Origin: Paenibacillus phytohabitans
GTDB lineage: Bacteria; Bacillota; Bacilli; Paenibacillales; Paenibacillaceae
NCBI RefSeq assembly: GCF_013141775.1
Contig: NZ_WHOB01000062.1
Span: 248,001 to 312,000 of the forward strand
Direction: 5' to 3'
DNA length: 64,000 nt
A program made the translations under genes and the position numbers. Under the pieces are notes generated by a model. The model was given only the letters and a program-made list of their open reading frames with translations. It made no database searches and was not told the origin of the DNA. Position 1 is the stretch's first letter. The number at the start of each line of letters is the position of its first letter. Shown in pieces: positions 8,810 to 17,016 of this stretch.

Positions 8810-8965
8810 AAGTGGAAAAAGTACAACTAATTTCAGAGGTTGGCCGAAAAGTATCGAATGCGCTCAAATTAAGTGTTGAAAATCCAACTAATTCCTATTA
8901 AGCTGCTAATTCACGCTAAATAAATGTACAATTTCCATCTATTTAGATTGAACCGGGAAAATTCC
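8810..8965. repeat. Degenerate intergenic palindromic repeat, TACAAC family
   Basis: Two related segments, GTGGAAAAAGTACAACTAAT (from 8812) and GTGTTGAAAATCCAACTAAT (from 8873), are 61 bp apart. An opposed segment, TAAATGTACAATTTCC, lies near 8921, and the block ends in AATTCCACTG, which mirrors the AGTGGAAAA start. It appears to be a worn member of the family seen intact near 24.7 kb. The remaining bases of the 430-base gap 8673-9101 hold no gene. Confidence 0.5.
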
Positions 8966-9101
8966 ACTGTGGGGATTAGCCGTGGCTGCAGAGAATGTTT
9001 GACTTCCGGCCCATCCGGCCCGCGAACGCGGCTGCGCCGGCAGCCCTAATAATCAGCGCACTGCAACACTGCTGCTGCGCTTATAATAAAAGGAGAACCA
9101 C

Positions 9102-9467
9102 ATGAGTCAATTGAAGGTGTATCAATATCCGAAATGCAGCACCTGCCGCGCCGCAGTGAAATGGCTGAAGGAGCAGGGGCATGAGCTGGACTTGCAGCAT
9201 ATTGCCGAGCAGCCGCCCACAGTGGAGGAGCTGCGCGTCCTGCTGAAGAACAGCGGACTGCCGCTGAAGAAGTTTTTTAATACGAGCGGTGAGGTCTACA
9301 AGGAACTTAATCTGAAGGACAAGCTGGCCGGTCTCAGTGAAGATAAGCAGCTTGAGCTGCTCGCCAGCCACGGGATGCTGATCAAGCGTCCGGTTGTCAC
9401 TGACGGCAAGAAGGTTACAGTCGGCTACAAAGATGAGCAGTACGCTGAAGCCTGGAGCAATACCTAA
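9102..9467 (+). CDS. ArsC/Spx-family thioredoxin-fold protein
   Basis: The 121-residue protein has the ArsC/Spx/YusI fold. It starts YQYPKCSTCRAAVKWL with a CSTC redox pair, contains LKKFFNTSG, and ends in a GMLIKRPVV motif with the conserved R-P. The family includes arsenate reductase-like proteins and the Spx regulators. The CxxC pair and neutral context fit the YusI-like branch better than Spx itself, which lies in other contexts. Function is therefore left open. A good AAAAGGAG site precedes the ATG. Confidence 0.8.
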   Translation: MSQLKVYQYPKCSTCRAAVKWLKEQGHELDLQHIAEQPPTVEELRVLLKNSGLPLKKFFNTSGEVYKELNLKDKLAGLSEDKQLELLASHGMLIKRPVVTDGKKVTVGYKDEQYAEAWSNT

Positions 9468-9494
9468 ATTACGGAATACAAGGAGAGGTTACAC

Positions 9495-10436
9495 ATGAGC
9501 ACAGTAACAGAAACTAAGGGCCGGGTAATGATCGTGGATGGAATGGCTCTGCTGTTCCGGGCTTTTTATGCTACCTCTTATGGAGGATATATCCGCAAGA
9601 CCAGCGCCGGGCTTCCGACGAATGCGGTGTATGGATTTTTGCAGTATTTTTTCGACGCGGTGAGTACGTTTGAGCCTTCACATGTGGTCTGCTGCTGGGA
9701 TATGGGCAAGGGTACCTTCCGTTCGGAGAAGTATGACGGCTACAAATCGAACCGTATTGACGCGCCGCTGGAGCTGATCCCGCAGTTTGACCTCGTGAAA
9801 GAGGTAGTGGCCGAGCTGGGCGTGCCGAATATCGGTCTGGTTGGTTATGAGGCAGATGACTGCATCGGTACACTGGCTTCGTGCTACAGCGGGGAGTCGG
9901 AGGTCTATATTCTCACAGGTGACCACGATATGCTGCAGCTGGTGAATGACAGCGTCAAGGTCGTGATTATGAAAAAAGGCCGCTCCAACTATAAAGTGTA
10001 TGATCCGGCGGAGCTCCTTGCTGAGCGTGGCCTCACCCCTGCACAGGTGATAGACCTGAAGGGCTTCATGGGCGACACCAGCGATAATTATCCCGGCGTT
10101 AAGGGCATCGGTGAGAAAACAGCCACCAAGCTGCTGACCGAATACGGCACCGTGGAAGGTGTCATTGAGAATCTGCATCTGCTGCCCAAAGGCGTGCGGG
10201 CCAAAATCGAGGCTGACCTCGATATGCTGCATCTGTCGCGGGAGCTGGCGGAAATCCGCTGCGATGTGCCGGTGGTCTGCGAACTGGCGGACTGTCTGTG
10301 GGCACTGCAGCGGGATACTGCGGCACGCAAGTTCAATGAGCTGGAGTTCGGCAGCCTGATGCATCTGATCGGCGGGATCGCCGAGGTCCGGGATGACCGG
10401 GGAATCGTACAGATTGAACTCGGAGATTTGGGCTGA
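9495..10436 (+). CDS. 5'-3' exonuclease (FEN/YpcP-like)
   Basis: The 313-residue protein matches the stand-alone 5'-nuclease domain of DNA polymerase I. It has MIVDGMALLFRAFYA at the start, CWDMGKGTFR, the acidic cluster YEADDCIGTL and LTGDHDMLQL, and a helix-hairpin-helix, GVKGIGEKTATKLL, preceded by GDTSDNYPG. These residues bind the two metal ions that cut RNA primers and flaps. It is about 30 bases downstream of the ArsC-like gene and probably co-transcribed with it. A strong terminator follows. Confidence 0.9.
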   Translation: MSTVTETKGRVMIVDGMALLFRAFYATSYGGYIRKTSAGLPTNAVYGFLQYFFDAVSTFEPSHVVCCWDMGKGTFRSEKYDGYKSNRIDAPLELIPQFDLVKEVVAELGVPNIGLVGYEADDCIGTLASCYSGESEVYILTGDHDMLQLVNDSVKVVIMKKGRSNYKVYDPAELLAERGLTPAQVIDLKGFMGDTSDNYPGVKGIGEKTATKLLTEYGTVEGVIENLHLLPKGVRAKIEADLDMLHLSRELAEIRCDVPVVCELADCLWALQRDTAARKFNELEFGSLMHLIGGIAEVRDDRGIVQIELGDLG

Positions 10437-10487
10437 GAAGAGCCTTAGTTATAGGCTTAGGCAGGCCAGAGCCTCCTGAACAAGCAG

Positions 10488-10525
10488 AAGACCCCTTGCG
10501 AAAATCTCGCGTAGGGGTCTTTTTG
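10488..10525 (+). terminator. Intrinsic terminator after the exonuclease gene
   Basis: The stem AAGACCCC / AGGGGTCTT encloses an inner TTGCGA-TCTCGCG hairpin and ends in TTTTT. Confidence 0.85.
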
Positions 10526-10560
10526 TGTTGTCCCTAACAAATGAATACCATATACCGGGC

Positions 10561-10971
10561 TCAGATTACAATTCCGTCGCAGTGATCGATCTCATGCTGA
10601 ATGATCTGCGCTGCAAAGCCGGTGAAGGTCTGCTTCTGCGGCTTGAAATTATAGTCGAAGTACTCTACCTCAATGGATTCATATCTAGTAGTTTTGCGTA
10701 CGCCTTCGTGGGACAGGCAGCCTTCCTCTGTTTCATATGGATGGCTACGTTTAGTAATGAACGGATTGATCATTGGAATATTCATCTGTCCGATGCTGAA
10801 GGCGATGATGCGCTTGTTGACACCGATCATGTCAGCCGCCATGCCGACACACCGGTCTGCATTCGCCCGCAAGGTATCCAGAAGGTCATCTAACACTGGC
10901 AGATCCTCTTTAGTTGCCGGAGTAGACTTCTGGCTAAGAATCGTCATATCTTTACATATGGGTCTGATCAT
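10561..10971 (-). CDS. def: Peptide deformylase-like protein with altered motif I
   Basis: The protein is 136 residues and falls in the short deformylase subfamily. Motif II, EGCLS (83-87, metal ligand C85), and motif III, HEIDH (126-130, two His ligands and the catalytic Glu), are intact. Motif I reads VGMAADMIG (42-50) in place of the usual GLAAPQIG, so the conserved glutamine is replaced by methionine. Similar sequences occur in a second-copy deformylase group of Firmicutes, so this may be a specialised rather than the housekeeping enzyme. The ATG at 10971 has GGAG eight bases upstream; the ATG at 10983 lacks a site. It is transcribed against its neighbours. Confidence 0.8.
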   Translation of the reverse strand: MIRPICKDMTILSQKSTPATKEDLPVLDDLLDTLRANADRCVGMAADMIGVNKRIIAFSIGQMNIPMINPFITKRSHPYETEEGCLSHEGVRKTTRYESIEVEYFDYNFKPQKQTFTGFAAQIIQHEIDHCDGIVI

Positions 10972-11074
10972 TGTACTCTCCATGTATTTTATTTGGGTGC
11001 CACTGCCATAATATCATCTTTTGTATGGACAATGAAATGAATCTGGCTAGAACAATAATGTCAAGCCGTCAGAC

Positions 11075-11102
11075 ACCACCGGGTGTGTATGGTGGTTTTT
11101 TG
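11075..11102 (+). terminator. Possible intrinsic terminator
   Basis: CCACC-N10-GGTGG is followed by six T residues on the plus strand. No plus-strand gene lies directly upstream, so it could end a short RNA or be a leftover. Confidence 0.35.
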
Positions 11103-11222
11103 CAGTGCCGGTATATCGTGTATGGTACGGAATTACAGATTTACTTTGCTTATTCGACAAGACTACTGTAGAATTAACAAGTGTATAATGGTAAAAATTG
11201 GCAACAATAAGGGAGCATGCGT

Positions 11223-12728
11223 ATGAAACTGAAATATCTAGGACTCACCGCAATTGTGCTGGTTTTCACGCTGTCTTTTTCAAGGATTTTGCTGCCCGCT
11301 TCAGCTGCGGTAATAGACATGAATTTGGGTTCAGCGGCCACTTTCGGACTACTTGCAAAGACGATGACAACGGTTGAGACTTCCGTTTCCGGAAATACGG
11401 GAGCTATTACTCAGACCGTAATTCCACATATAACGAATGGGAATAATTATTTAGATGATAGTGTTTATCATGCTGCTGACATTGATTTGGGTAATGCCAT
11501 TGTGTATGCGAATTCACAGGTGCCTACTGTTAATGGAACGGCTGGAGCGGATCTGGGGGGCGAAATCCTGCTGCCCGGTATATATAATTATCCGGGTGCA
11601 GTTAATATCAGTGCTGATGTAACGCTTAGCGGTGATGATATTTTTATCTTCCAAATTGCTGGGACATTGGATACAACGGCCGGCACGAAGATTCTCTTAA
11701 CAGACGGGGCACAAGCCTGTAATATCTATTGGGTGGTAAACGGGGCGGCGACACTCGCGGCAAATACGGAGTTCAATGGCAGTCTATTGAGTCAATCTTC
11801 AGCAACAACGGTTGGTATTAATACTATTATAAATGGCAGAATTCTGTCACAAGATGCAGTTACATTCACTGGCCCGGGCCCGTCTAACATTACTGTTCCG
11901 GCTTGTGTACAGGAGCCGCCTGTGGAACCACCGGTACAACCGCCAGTACCAGCTACGGCAACGCCAGTACCGGCTACAGCAACGCAAGTACCGGCTACGG
12001 CAACGCCAGTACCGGCTACGGCAACGCCAGTACTAGCTACGGCAACGCCAGTACCAGCTACGGCAACGCCAGTACCAGCTACGGTAATGCCAGTACCAGC
12101 TCCGGCAACGCCAGTACCAGCTCCGGTAACGCCAGTACCGGCCACAGCAACACCAGTACCGGCCACGGCAACGCCAGTACCAGCTCCGGTAACGCCAGTA
12201 CCGGCCACGGCAACACTAGTACCAGCTACGGCAACACCAATACCGGCTACAGTAATGCCAATACCGGCTACAGCAATGCCAGGTCCCGCTGCTTCACCTG
12301 TCAATACTCCTGCTACGGTATCTCCTGCGGAGCCGGCAGTGCCTGAATGGATGGTTGAAACGGAATGGATTAAAGTAGGCTTGCTTCCGGACGGGGATAT
12401 GGTTATTGATGCAAAGCTCCCTGATCATCAAGAAGACACAGGATTGTGGAATTTCGATCTGGGGGGGAAGTTATACAATATAGAAGGAACTGAAAGTGTT
12501 AAGTATAGGATCGCTAAAGCACCAGTAGGGACTTATAATATTCTGGTGAGATTCACTTCCCATAACGGAACTGTGTTCAAGTTTGAGGCGGTTCCCGTAT
12601 CAGTACCTACAGTCACCGGAGGCCAGCTTCCGGCTACTGCAACGCCGTGGTACAACTTGCTTCTCTCCGGAGCTCTATTAACCATAATGGGAGGAGTAAT
12701 CTTATGGAGGAGAAAGCTTCGTGAATAA
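11223..12728 (+). CDS. Ice-binding-like (DUF3494) surface protein with LPATA sorting signal
   Basis: The product is about 501 residues. A signal peptide (to about 30) is followed by a DUF3494 beta-solenoid domain (35-225) with DIFIFQIAGTLDTTAG, GAQACNIYWVVNGAATL and NTIINGRILSQDAVT. Next comes about 110 residues of heptad repeats of the form PVPATAT (nt 11947-12285, 21-bp units), a small beta domain, then LPATATP, a membrane helix (WYNLLLSGALLTIMGGVIL) and a basic tail. That ending is a sortase signal with Ala in place of Gly. DUF3494 domains include ice-binding proteins and adhesins, so ice binding itself is unproven. The second ATG (11223) fits the AAGGGAGC site best. It overlaps the sortase gene by 8 bp. 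Confidence 0.85.
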   Translation: MKLKYLGLTAIVLVFTLSFSRILLPASAAVIDMNLGSAATFGLLAKTMTTVETSVSGNTGAITQTVIPHITNGNNYLDDSVYHAADIDLGNAIVYANSQVPTVNGTAGADLGGEILLPGIYNYPGAVNISADVTLSGDDIFIFQIAGTLDTTAGTKILLTDGAQACNIYWVVNGAATLAANTEFNGSLLSQSSATTVGINTIINGRILSQDAVTFTGPGPSNITVPACVQEPPVEPPVQPPVPATATPVPATATQVPATATPVPATATPVLATATPVPATATPVPATVMPVPAPATPVPAPVTPVPATATPVPATATPVPAPVTPVPATATLVPATATPIPATVMPIPATAMPGPAASPVNTPATVSPAEPAVPEWMVETEWIKVGLLPDGDMVIDAKLPDHQEDTGLWNFDLGGKLYNIEGTESVKYRIAKAPVGTYNILVRFTSHNGTVFKFEAVPVSVPTVTGGQLPATATPWYNLLLSGALLTIMGGVILWRRKLRE

Positions 12729-13413
12729 GCGGCACACTGAGCACAAAGTAAAAGCCGGAAAACAGATATACATTATCTCCCTGGGAACAATGATTATGGG
12801 GATCTTGTCTATCTCTTGGGCTCTGATTCATATCCAGGCGCAAGCCGTACCCGCTGCTTATAGCGAGAATACTGATCTTTTCCCAATTCAAGCTGATCTG
12901 CGCAATATTGTAAAGAGCAGCATCGCCGTTCCGGCAGAAGCAGGCGATTCCAGCAGCATACCGCCGCAGGATGATATCCTCTATCCCATAAGGCCGCTGG
13001 AAGGCGATGTTATCGGACAGCTGATAATTCCGGCATTACAGCAAATTCTTCCAATTATACACGGGACAGACGAGGATGAGCTGGAGGAGGGAATTGGACA
13101 TTTCCCGGAAAGCGTACTGCCGGGTGAGAATAACAATTCGGTTCTATCCGGACACCGGGATACAGTCTTTTCCAAATTAGGCCAGCTGGAAATAGGAAAC
13201 AAGCTTATCGTTGATACATCAGCCGGTTCTTTCACCTATAAGATAAGTGCTATACGGATTGTTGATAAAGACGATAAAACGATTATTGTACCTACAGACC
13301 ACGCTGTCCTAACCGTAAGTACCTGCTACCCCTTTCACTTTATCGGTTCGGCTCCCGACCGTTATATTCTCATCGCAGACCTGATTGCTGAGGTTCGTTC
13401 CCCCACAACATGA
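12721..13413 (+). CDS. Class D-like sortase
   Basis: The 230-residue protein has one N-terminal membrane helix (15-37), a spacer, and a sortase barrel from about 95. The catalytic residues are H145 (LSGHRDT), C202 (TVSTCYPF) and R214 (PDRYIL). The GTG start has GGAGGAG seven bases upstream, inside the end of the substrate gene. Class D sortases cut LPxTA-type signals, which fits the LPATA in the preceding protein, so the pair looks like a dedicated anchor system for the peptidoglycan. A terminator follows at once, making a two-gene operon. Confidence 0.88.
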   Translation: MNKRHTEHKVKAGKQIYIISLGTMIMGILSISWALIHIQAQAVPAAYSENTDLFPIQADLRNIVKSSIAVPAEAGDSSSIPPQDDILYPIRPLEGDVIGQLIIPALQQILPIIHGTDEDELEEGIGHFPESVLPGENNNSVLSGHRDTVFSKLGQLEIGNKLIVDTSAGSFTYKISAIRIVDKDDKTIIVPTDHAVLTVSTCYPFHFIGSAPDRYILIADLIAEVRSPTT

Positions 13414-13432
13414 AGAGCTTTCGGCTTACCTT

Positions 13433-13468
13433 TATCCTTTGACATCTTGGTGTCAAGGGATTTTTTTG
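13433..13468 (+). terminator. Intrinsic terminator after the sortase gene
   Basis: ATCCTTTGACATC / GTGTCAAGGGAT with a 3-base loop, then a run of T residues. Confidence 0.9.
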
Positions 13469-13578
13469 GAGGGAAAACGGGCCTGACCACCCAAAGAAGT
13501 ACTTTATTCTATGCGCCAACGCGGCGAAGGATGGAAAGATTCTTAAGAAACGGTAGCACGAGTCACTTAATTTAAAGA

Positions 13579-13646
13579 TTGACGAACCGGCGGAAGCCTG
13601 ACTATAATATTAATATAAGTGTTAAATGATTAATAAATATATTAAC
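13579..13646 (+). promoter_or_regulatory. abfA promoter and candidate operator
   Basis: TTGACG (13579-13584) and TATAAT (13603-13608) have an 18-bp spacer. Just downstream, 13630-13644 reads TTAATAAATATATTA, which differs by one base from TTAATAATTATATTA at 16530-16544 upstream of the ArsR-type gene. Its place after the start point fits repression. Confidence 0.65.
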
Positions 13647-13668
13647 TTAAAGAGGAGCGTTAACTGAA

Positions 13669-15165
13669 ATGGCAGAACGCATCGTACTGAACACTGATAT
13701 CCGCAAAGGCACAATTAACCGTAACATCTATGGACATTTCGCTGAGCATCTGGGACGCTGTATCTATGAAGGCATCTGGGTAGGGGAAGATTCGCCGATT
13801 CCGAACACGAAGGGGATCCGCAACGATGTAGTGGAAGCGCTTAAGGAAATGAAGATTCCCGTATTGCGCTGGCCGGGCGGCTGCTTCGCCGATGAATACC
13901 ACTGGAAGGACGGCATTGGCCCGAGTGAAGAACGCAAGCGGATGATCAATACCCATTGGGGCGGTGCGGTTGAGAACAATCATTTTGGTACACATGAATT
14001 CATGCGGCTCTGCGCCATGCTGGAATGTGAGCCGTACATCAACGGCAATGTAGGGAGCGGAACGGTACAGGAGATGTCCGAGTGGGTTGAGTATTTGACC
14101 TTTAACGGTGTATCGCCGATGGCTGAGCTGCGTCAGAAGAACGGCCAGGAAGAGGCCTGGAGTGTAGCTTACTTCGGCGTGGGCAATGAGAACTGGGGCT
14201 GCGGCGGCAATATGCGTCCTGAATATTATGCTGACCTGTACCGCCAATATCAGACTTATGTGCGCAACTATGGGGATAACAAGATTCACCGGATCGCCTG
14301 CGGCGCGAACTCGGATGACTATAACTGGACCGAAGTGCTGATGCGCGAAGCCACCCGCTTCATGGATTCGCTTACCCTGCACTACTACACCCTGCCGACT
14401 TCGGATTGGACTAATAAAGGTGCGGCTACCGGCTATGGAACGGATGAATATTTCAACACATTGAAGAAGGCGCTGTTCATGGATGAGCTGGTTACCCGCC
14501 ACAGTGTCATTATGGACAAATACGATCCGGACAAAAGAGTGGGCCTGATCGTTGATGAATGGGGCACCTGGTATGATGTGGAACCCGGTACGAACCCTGG
14601 ATTCCTCTACCAGCAGAACACGATCCGCGATGCGCTGGTTGCCGGTCTGACCCTGAATATCTTCCACAAGCACAGCGACCGTGTGCGGATGGCGAACATT
14701 GCCCAGACCGTTAACGTGCTGCAGGCTGTAATCCTGACCGAAGGCGAGAAAATGCTGCTGACTCCAACCTATCATGTATTCAATATGTATAAAATACATC
14801 AGGATGCGGAGCTGCTGGATCTGACAGTGGATAGCCCGTTATACAGCTATGAGGGCGTGGAGATTCCTGAAGTATCTGCTTCAGCTTCCGTAACAGCAGA
14901 GGGTGTCATTCATGTCAGCCTGTGCAACCTGAATCACGCTGCACCGGCAGTATTGCCGCTGGAGCTGCGCGGACTGGCTGGACAGTCAGCAGCCGTAAGC
15001 GGTACTACACTTGCCGGGTCTTCCATCGATGCCCACAATACCTTCGGGCAGCCGGAAGCGGTAGTACCGCAGCCGTTCACCGCCTTCCAGCTTGAAGGCG
15101 ACACCCTTACGGTTGAACTGCCGCCAATGTCGGTGACAGTACTGGCAATTACTCCGGGAGCTTAA
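13669..15165 (+). CDS. abfA: Alpha-N-arabinofuranosidase, GH51
   Basis: The 498-residue enzyme is a full-length GH51 protein. A (beta/alpha)8 domain carries the acid/base E174 in FGVGNENWGCGG and the nucleophile E297 in LIVDEWGTW, and a C-terminal beta domain ends at PPMSVTVLAI. There is no signal peptide, so it acts on imported arabino-oligosaccharides in the cytosol and releases L-arabinose from hemicellulose fragments. AGAGGAG lies 11 bases before the ATG. The convergent ArsR-type gene 400 bases downstream shares a palindromic site with this promoter and probably regulates it. Confidence 0.93.
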   Translation: MAERIVLNTDIRKGTINRNIYGHFAEHLGRCIYEGIWVGEDSPIPNTKGIRNDVVEALKEMKIPVLRWPGGCFADEYHWKDGIGPSEERKRMINTHWGGAVENNHFGTHEFMRLCAMLECEPYINGNVGSGTVQEMSEWVEYLTFNGVSPMAELRQKNGQEEAWSVAYFGVGNENWGCGGNMRPEYYADLYRQYQTYVRNYGDNKIHRIACGANSDDYNWTEVLMREATRFMDSLTLHYYTLPTSDWTNKGAATGYGTDEYFNTLKKALFMDELVTRHSVIMDKYDPDKRVGLIVDEWGTWYDVEPGTNPGFLYQQNTIRDALVAGLTLNIFHKHSDRVRMANIAQTVNVLQAVILTEGEKMLLTPTYHVFNMYKIHQDAELLDLTVDSPLYSYEGVEIPEVSASASVTAEGVIHVSLCNLNHAAPAVLPLELRGLAGQSAAVSGTTLAGSSIDAHNTFGQPEAVVPQPFTAFQLEGDTLTVELPPMSVTVLAITPGA

Positions 15166-15181
15166 CGGGAAGGAGCGCAGC

Positions 15182-15457
15182 ATGACTACAACCTCAGCAT
15201 GCAAGGGATGCCGGGAAGAGTACAAGGTGACGGAAGCGCAGATTGCCCGGATTCTCGCCTCCTCCATGTTCAATCCGGAGAATACAGCCCCGGACGAAGT
15301 CTATGCCGAGCGGGTTGCCCTATGCGGAGCATGTCCCAAGCTGCAGGATGGCGTAACCTGCATTGTCTGCGGCTGCATTATACCGGTCGTGGCCCGGCTG
15401 AAGGCACGCGGCTGTCCGCTGCCGGGCGGCGGCCTGTGGCAGCCGGTGACTGATTAA
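15182..15457 (+). CDS. Small cysteine-rich protein, DUF6171-like
   Basis: The protein is 91 residues with four CxxC-like pairs: CKGC near the start, CGAC in the middle, then CIVCGC and a late CPLP. This pattern and the RVALCGACPKL core resemble the DUF6171 family, which probably binds zinc or a cluster. GGAAGGAG precedes the ATG. It is 16 bases behind the arabinofuranosidase gene and likely shares its transcript. No function can be given. Confidence 0.7.
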   Translation: MTTTSACKGCREEYKVTEAQIARILASSMFNPENTAPDEVYAERVALCGACPKLQDGVTCIVCGCIIPVVARLKARGCPLPGGGLWQPVTD

Positions 15458-15489
15458 ACTCCAAAGCTGCTGCAATACACCGTAACCAC

Positions 15490-15538
15490 AACAGCGGCAG
15501 CGGGGGACCTGAGCTTAAGGTCTCCCGCTGCCGCTGTT
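15490..15538. terminator. Bidirectional terminator between convergent genes
   Basis: A long stem, AACAGCGGCAGCGGGGGACCT against AGGTCTCCCGCTGCCGCTGTT with a small loop, lies between the plus-strand DUF6171-like gene and the minus-strand regulator. Confidence 0.85.
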
Positions 15539-15559
15539 TGCTGCCCCATCCTGTCCTGG

Positions 15560-16501
15560 TCATTCCGTCCGGCTGGCACTTGCCGAAGCTTCAACAGCAT
15601 CTGTATAAAAGAGCTCAAAGACCAGATCCTCGTTGTAGTTGCCAAACCCCTTGCCGAATAAGGTAAGGCCGCCGATATGCTCCGCATCCTCTTCCACTGA
15701 GACCTTGAACGTCCACTGCTTATCACGGATACCGACCTGCTCCAGCGTAACCTCTGACAGCTTCTGACCATCCATGAACGTGCCCGCCGGAGTAATCCGC
15801 AGCTGCTTAAGCAGTCCATATTGGTTGGTGAGCGCAGGCCACCAGGCAGGAGTGTATTTGCCCGGACTGTCCCCGTAGTCGCCGGGGCTGGTCCAGAAGC
15901 CGAGCCGCTGTCCGTTCAGTGTGAAGGTGATGTCGGAAGGCCAGTTATTATTGATGGACGGGGCTTCGGAGGCAATCTCCATCGTGATGACCAGCTCCTC
16001 AGGCTTCTGGCTGGACAGCAGGAAGTTCGGGATTTTATATTCTACGAATCCTTTGCCGAACCACAGAATGCCTGCATTCACCCGCTCCTGATCCCAGAAA
16101 TACCGCGGATCGTCAAAGTTGCCAATCACCCGCTCGGTTGTAGATAAGCCGCAGGTCGGTTCAATCTGGAAATCAGAGTAGTGGCCCACGGGAATTTCCT
16201 TACGGTAGCCTCTGCGCTGTGTTCTGGCTTGTCCGGGGAAAATAATCTCAGCACTCTCGGCGGCCAGTGTACAAATCTTCTGCAGTCCGCTGCGTCCGGG
16301 AGCCATGTGGCTGCGGATCAGCCCGGCAGCTTCCAGCTTGCGCACATGCATCGTCATAATGGCACTGCTGAGCTTCAGCGCCCCGGCCAGTTCCTTGACG
16401 TTCATAGGCTGTTCGGACAGGAGCCGCAGCATCTGCAGGCGCACAGCGCTGGATAACGCTTCGTACACGGGTAAAGATTGTTCGGTTAGATCAAGTTTCA
16501 T
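15560..16501 (-). CDS. ArsR-type winged-helix regulator with C-terminal beta domain
   Basis: The product is 313 residues. Residues 10-85 form an ArsR/SmtB-like winged helix (LSSAVRLQMLRLLSE, VKELAGALKLSSAIMTMHVRKLEAAGLI) without an obvious metal-ligand set. The remaining 220 residues are beta-rich, with many Trp and Gly (YFWDQERVNAGILWFGKGF, NWPSDITFTLNGQ), like a sugar-sensing jelly-roll. Regulators of this build sit beside glycosidase genes in related genomes. It converges on abfA and shares a 15-bp site with the abfA promoter, so control by arabinose oligomers is a reasonable guess. Confidence 0.8.
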   Translation of the reverse strand: MKLDLTEQSLPVYEALSSAVRLQMLRLLSEQPMNVKELAGALKLSSAIMTMHVRKLEAAGLIRSHMAPGRSGLQKICTLAAESAEIIFPGQARTQRRGYRKEIPVGHYSDFQIEPTCGLSTTERVIGNFDDPRYFWDQERVNAGILWFGKGFVEYKIPNFLLSSQKPEELVITMEIASEAPSINNNWPSDITFTLNGQRLGFWTSPGDYGDSPGKYTPAWWPALTNQYGLLKQLRITPAGTFMDGQKLSEVTLEQVGIRDKQWTFKVSVEEDAEHIGGLTLFGKGFGNYNEDLVFELFYTDAVEASASASRTE

Positions 16502-16527
16502 GTGCTGCCTCCACGTTCAGGTTATAT

Positions 16528-16546
16528 AGTTAATAATTATATTACT
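16528..16546 (-). promoter_or_regulatory. Candidate autoregulatory site of the ArsR-type gene
   Basis: AGTTAATAATTATATTACT lies 27-45 bases upstream of the minus-strand start codon. Its core matches 14 of 15 bases of the site in the abfA promoter. The rest of the upstream gap to the riboswitch shows nothing I can name. Confidence 0.55.
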
Positions 16547-16677
16547 CAAATGATGTTCTTACAAGCAAATGAACGCTGCCCTGCAAGCAAATGAATACTG
16601 CGCCTCGCAGCCGCTCCAATTTTATCACAGACATGCAGAGCCTGTTCCGCTATGATGTAGGATGGATTAGCGATGTA

Positions 16678-16850
16678 ACAAGGTGCTCTTGCCGGATCAG
16701 GCAAGGGATAACAGGGAATCGGGTGCAAGTCCCGAGCGGTCCCGCCACTGTAAGGAAGAGCTGAACTTCAAGATGTCACTTGGGGAGAACCCCGGGGAAG
16801 ACGAAGGATAAAGCGCCCGTATTCCAAGCCAGGAGACCTACCTTGATTAC
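16678..16850 (+). promoter_or_regulatory. Cobalamin (B12) riboswitch
   Basis: The aptamer shows the conserved GGGAATCGGGTGCAAGTCCC region, GCGGTCCCGCCACTGTAA, and the B12 box AAGCCAGGAGACCTACC at 16826-16842. Adenosylcobalamin binding would favour the terminator at 16952-16981 and shut off the cobalt-import and cobalamin operon that follows. Confidence 0.95.
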
Positions 16851-16951
16851 GCACACCACGACTCTACGCGGATAGGAGCGGTGTACGGATAGGTTAATGA
16901 GAAGAGGCGTCTCTGCAGCGTTCTCTATCGAATCATACCTGCGTACATACA

Positions 16952-16981
16952 CTCCCACCCTGAAGGGCGGGAGTTTTTTTT
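16952..16981 (+). terminator. Riboswitch-controlled terminator before cbiM
   Basis: CTCCCACCC-TGAA-GGGCGGGAG is followed by seven T residues. It lies between the B12 aptamer and the cbiM ribosome binding site, the usual expression platform. Confidence 0.9.
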
Positions 16982-17016
16982 GGTTTGCTAAATTAAAGAA
17001 ACTTGGAGGCTGACAA

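Noticed and set aside
11792..12346. Overlapping open frames on both strands in the VPATATP stalk region
   Set aside because: They are shadows of the 21-bp coding repeat; only the frame with signal peptide, DUF3494 domain and sorting signal is coherent.
13660..14799. A 379-codon frame antisense to abfA
   Set aside because: It is a by-product of codon use in the GH51 gene and encodes no recognisable protein.
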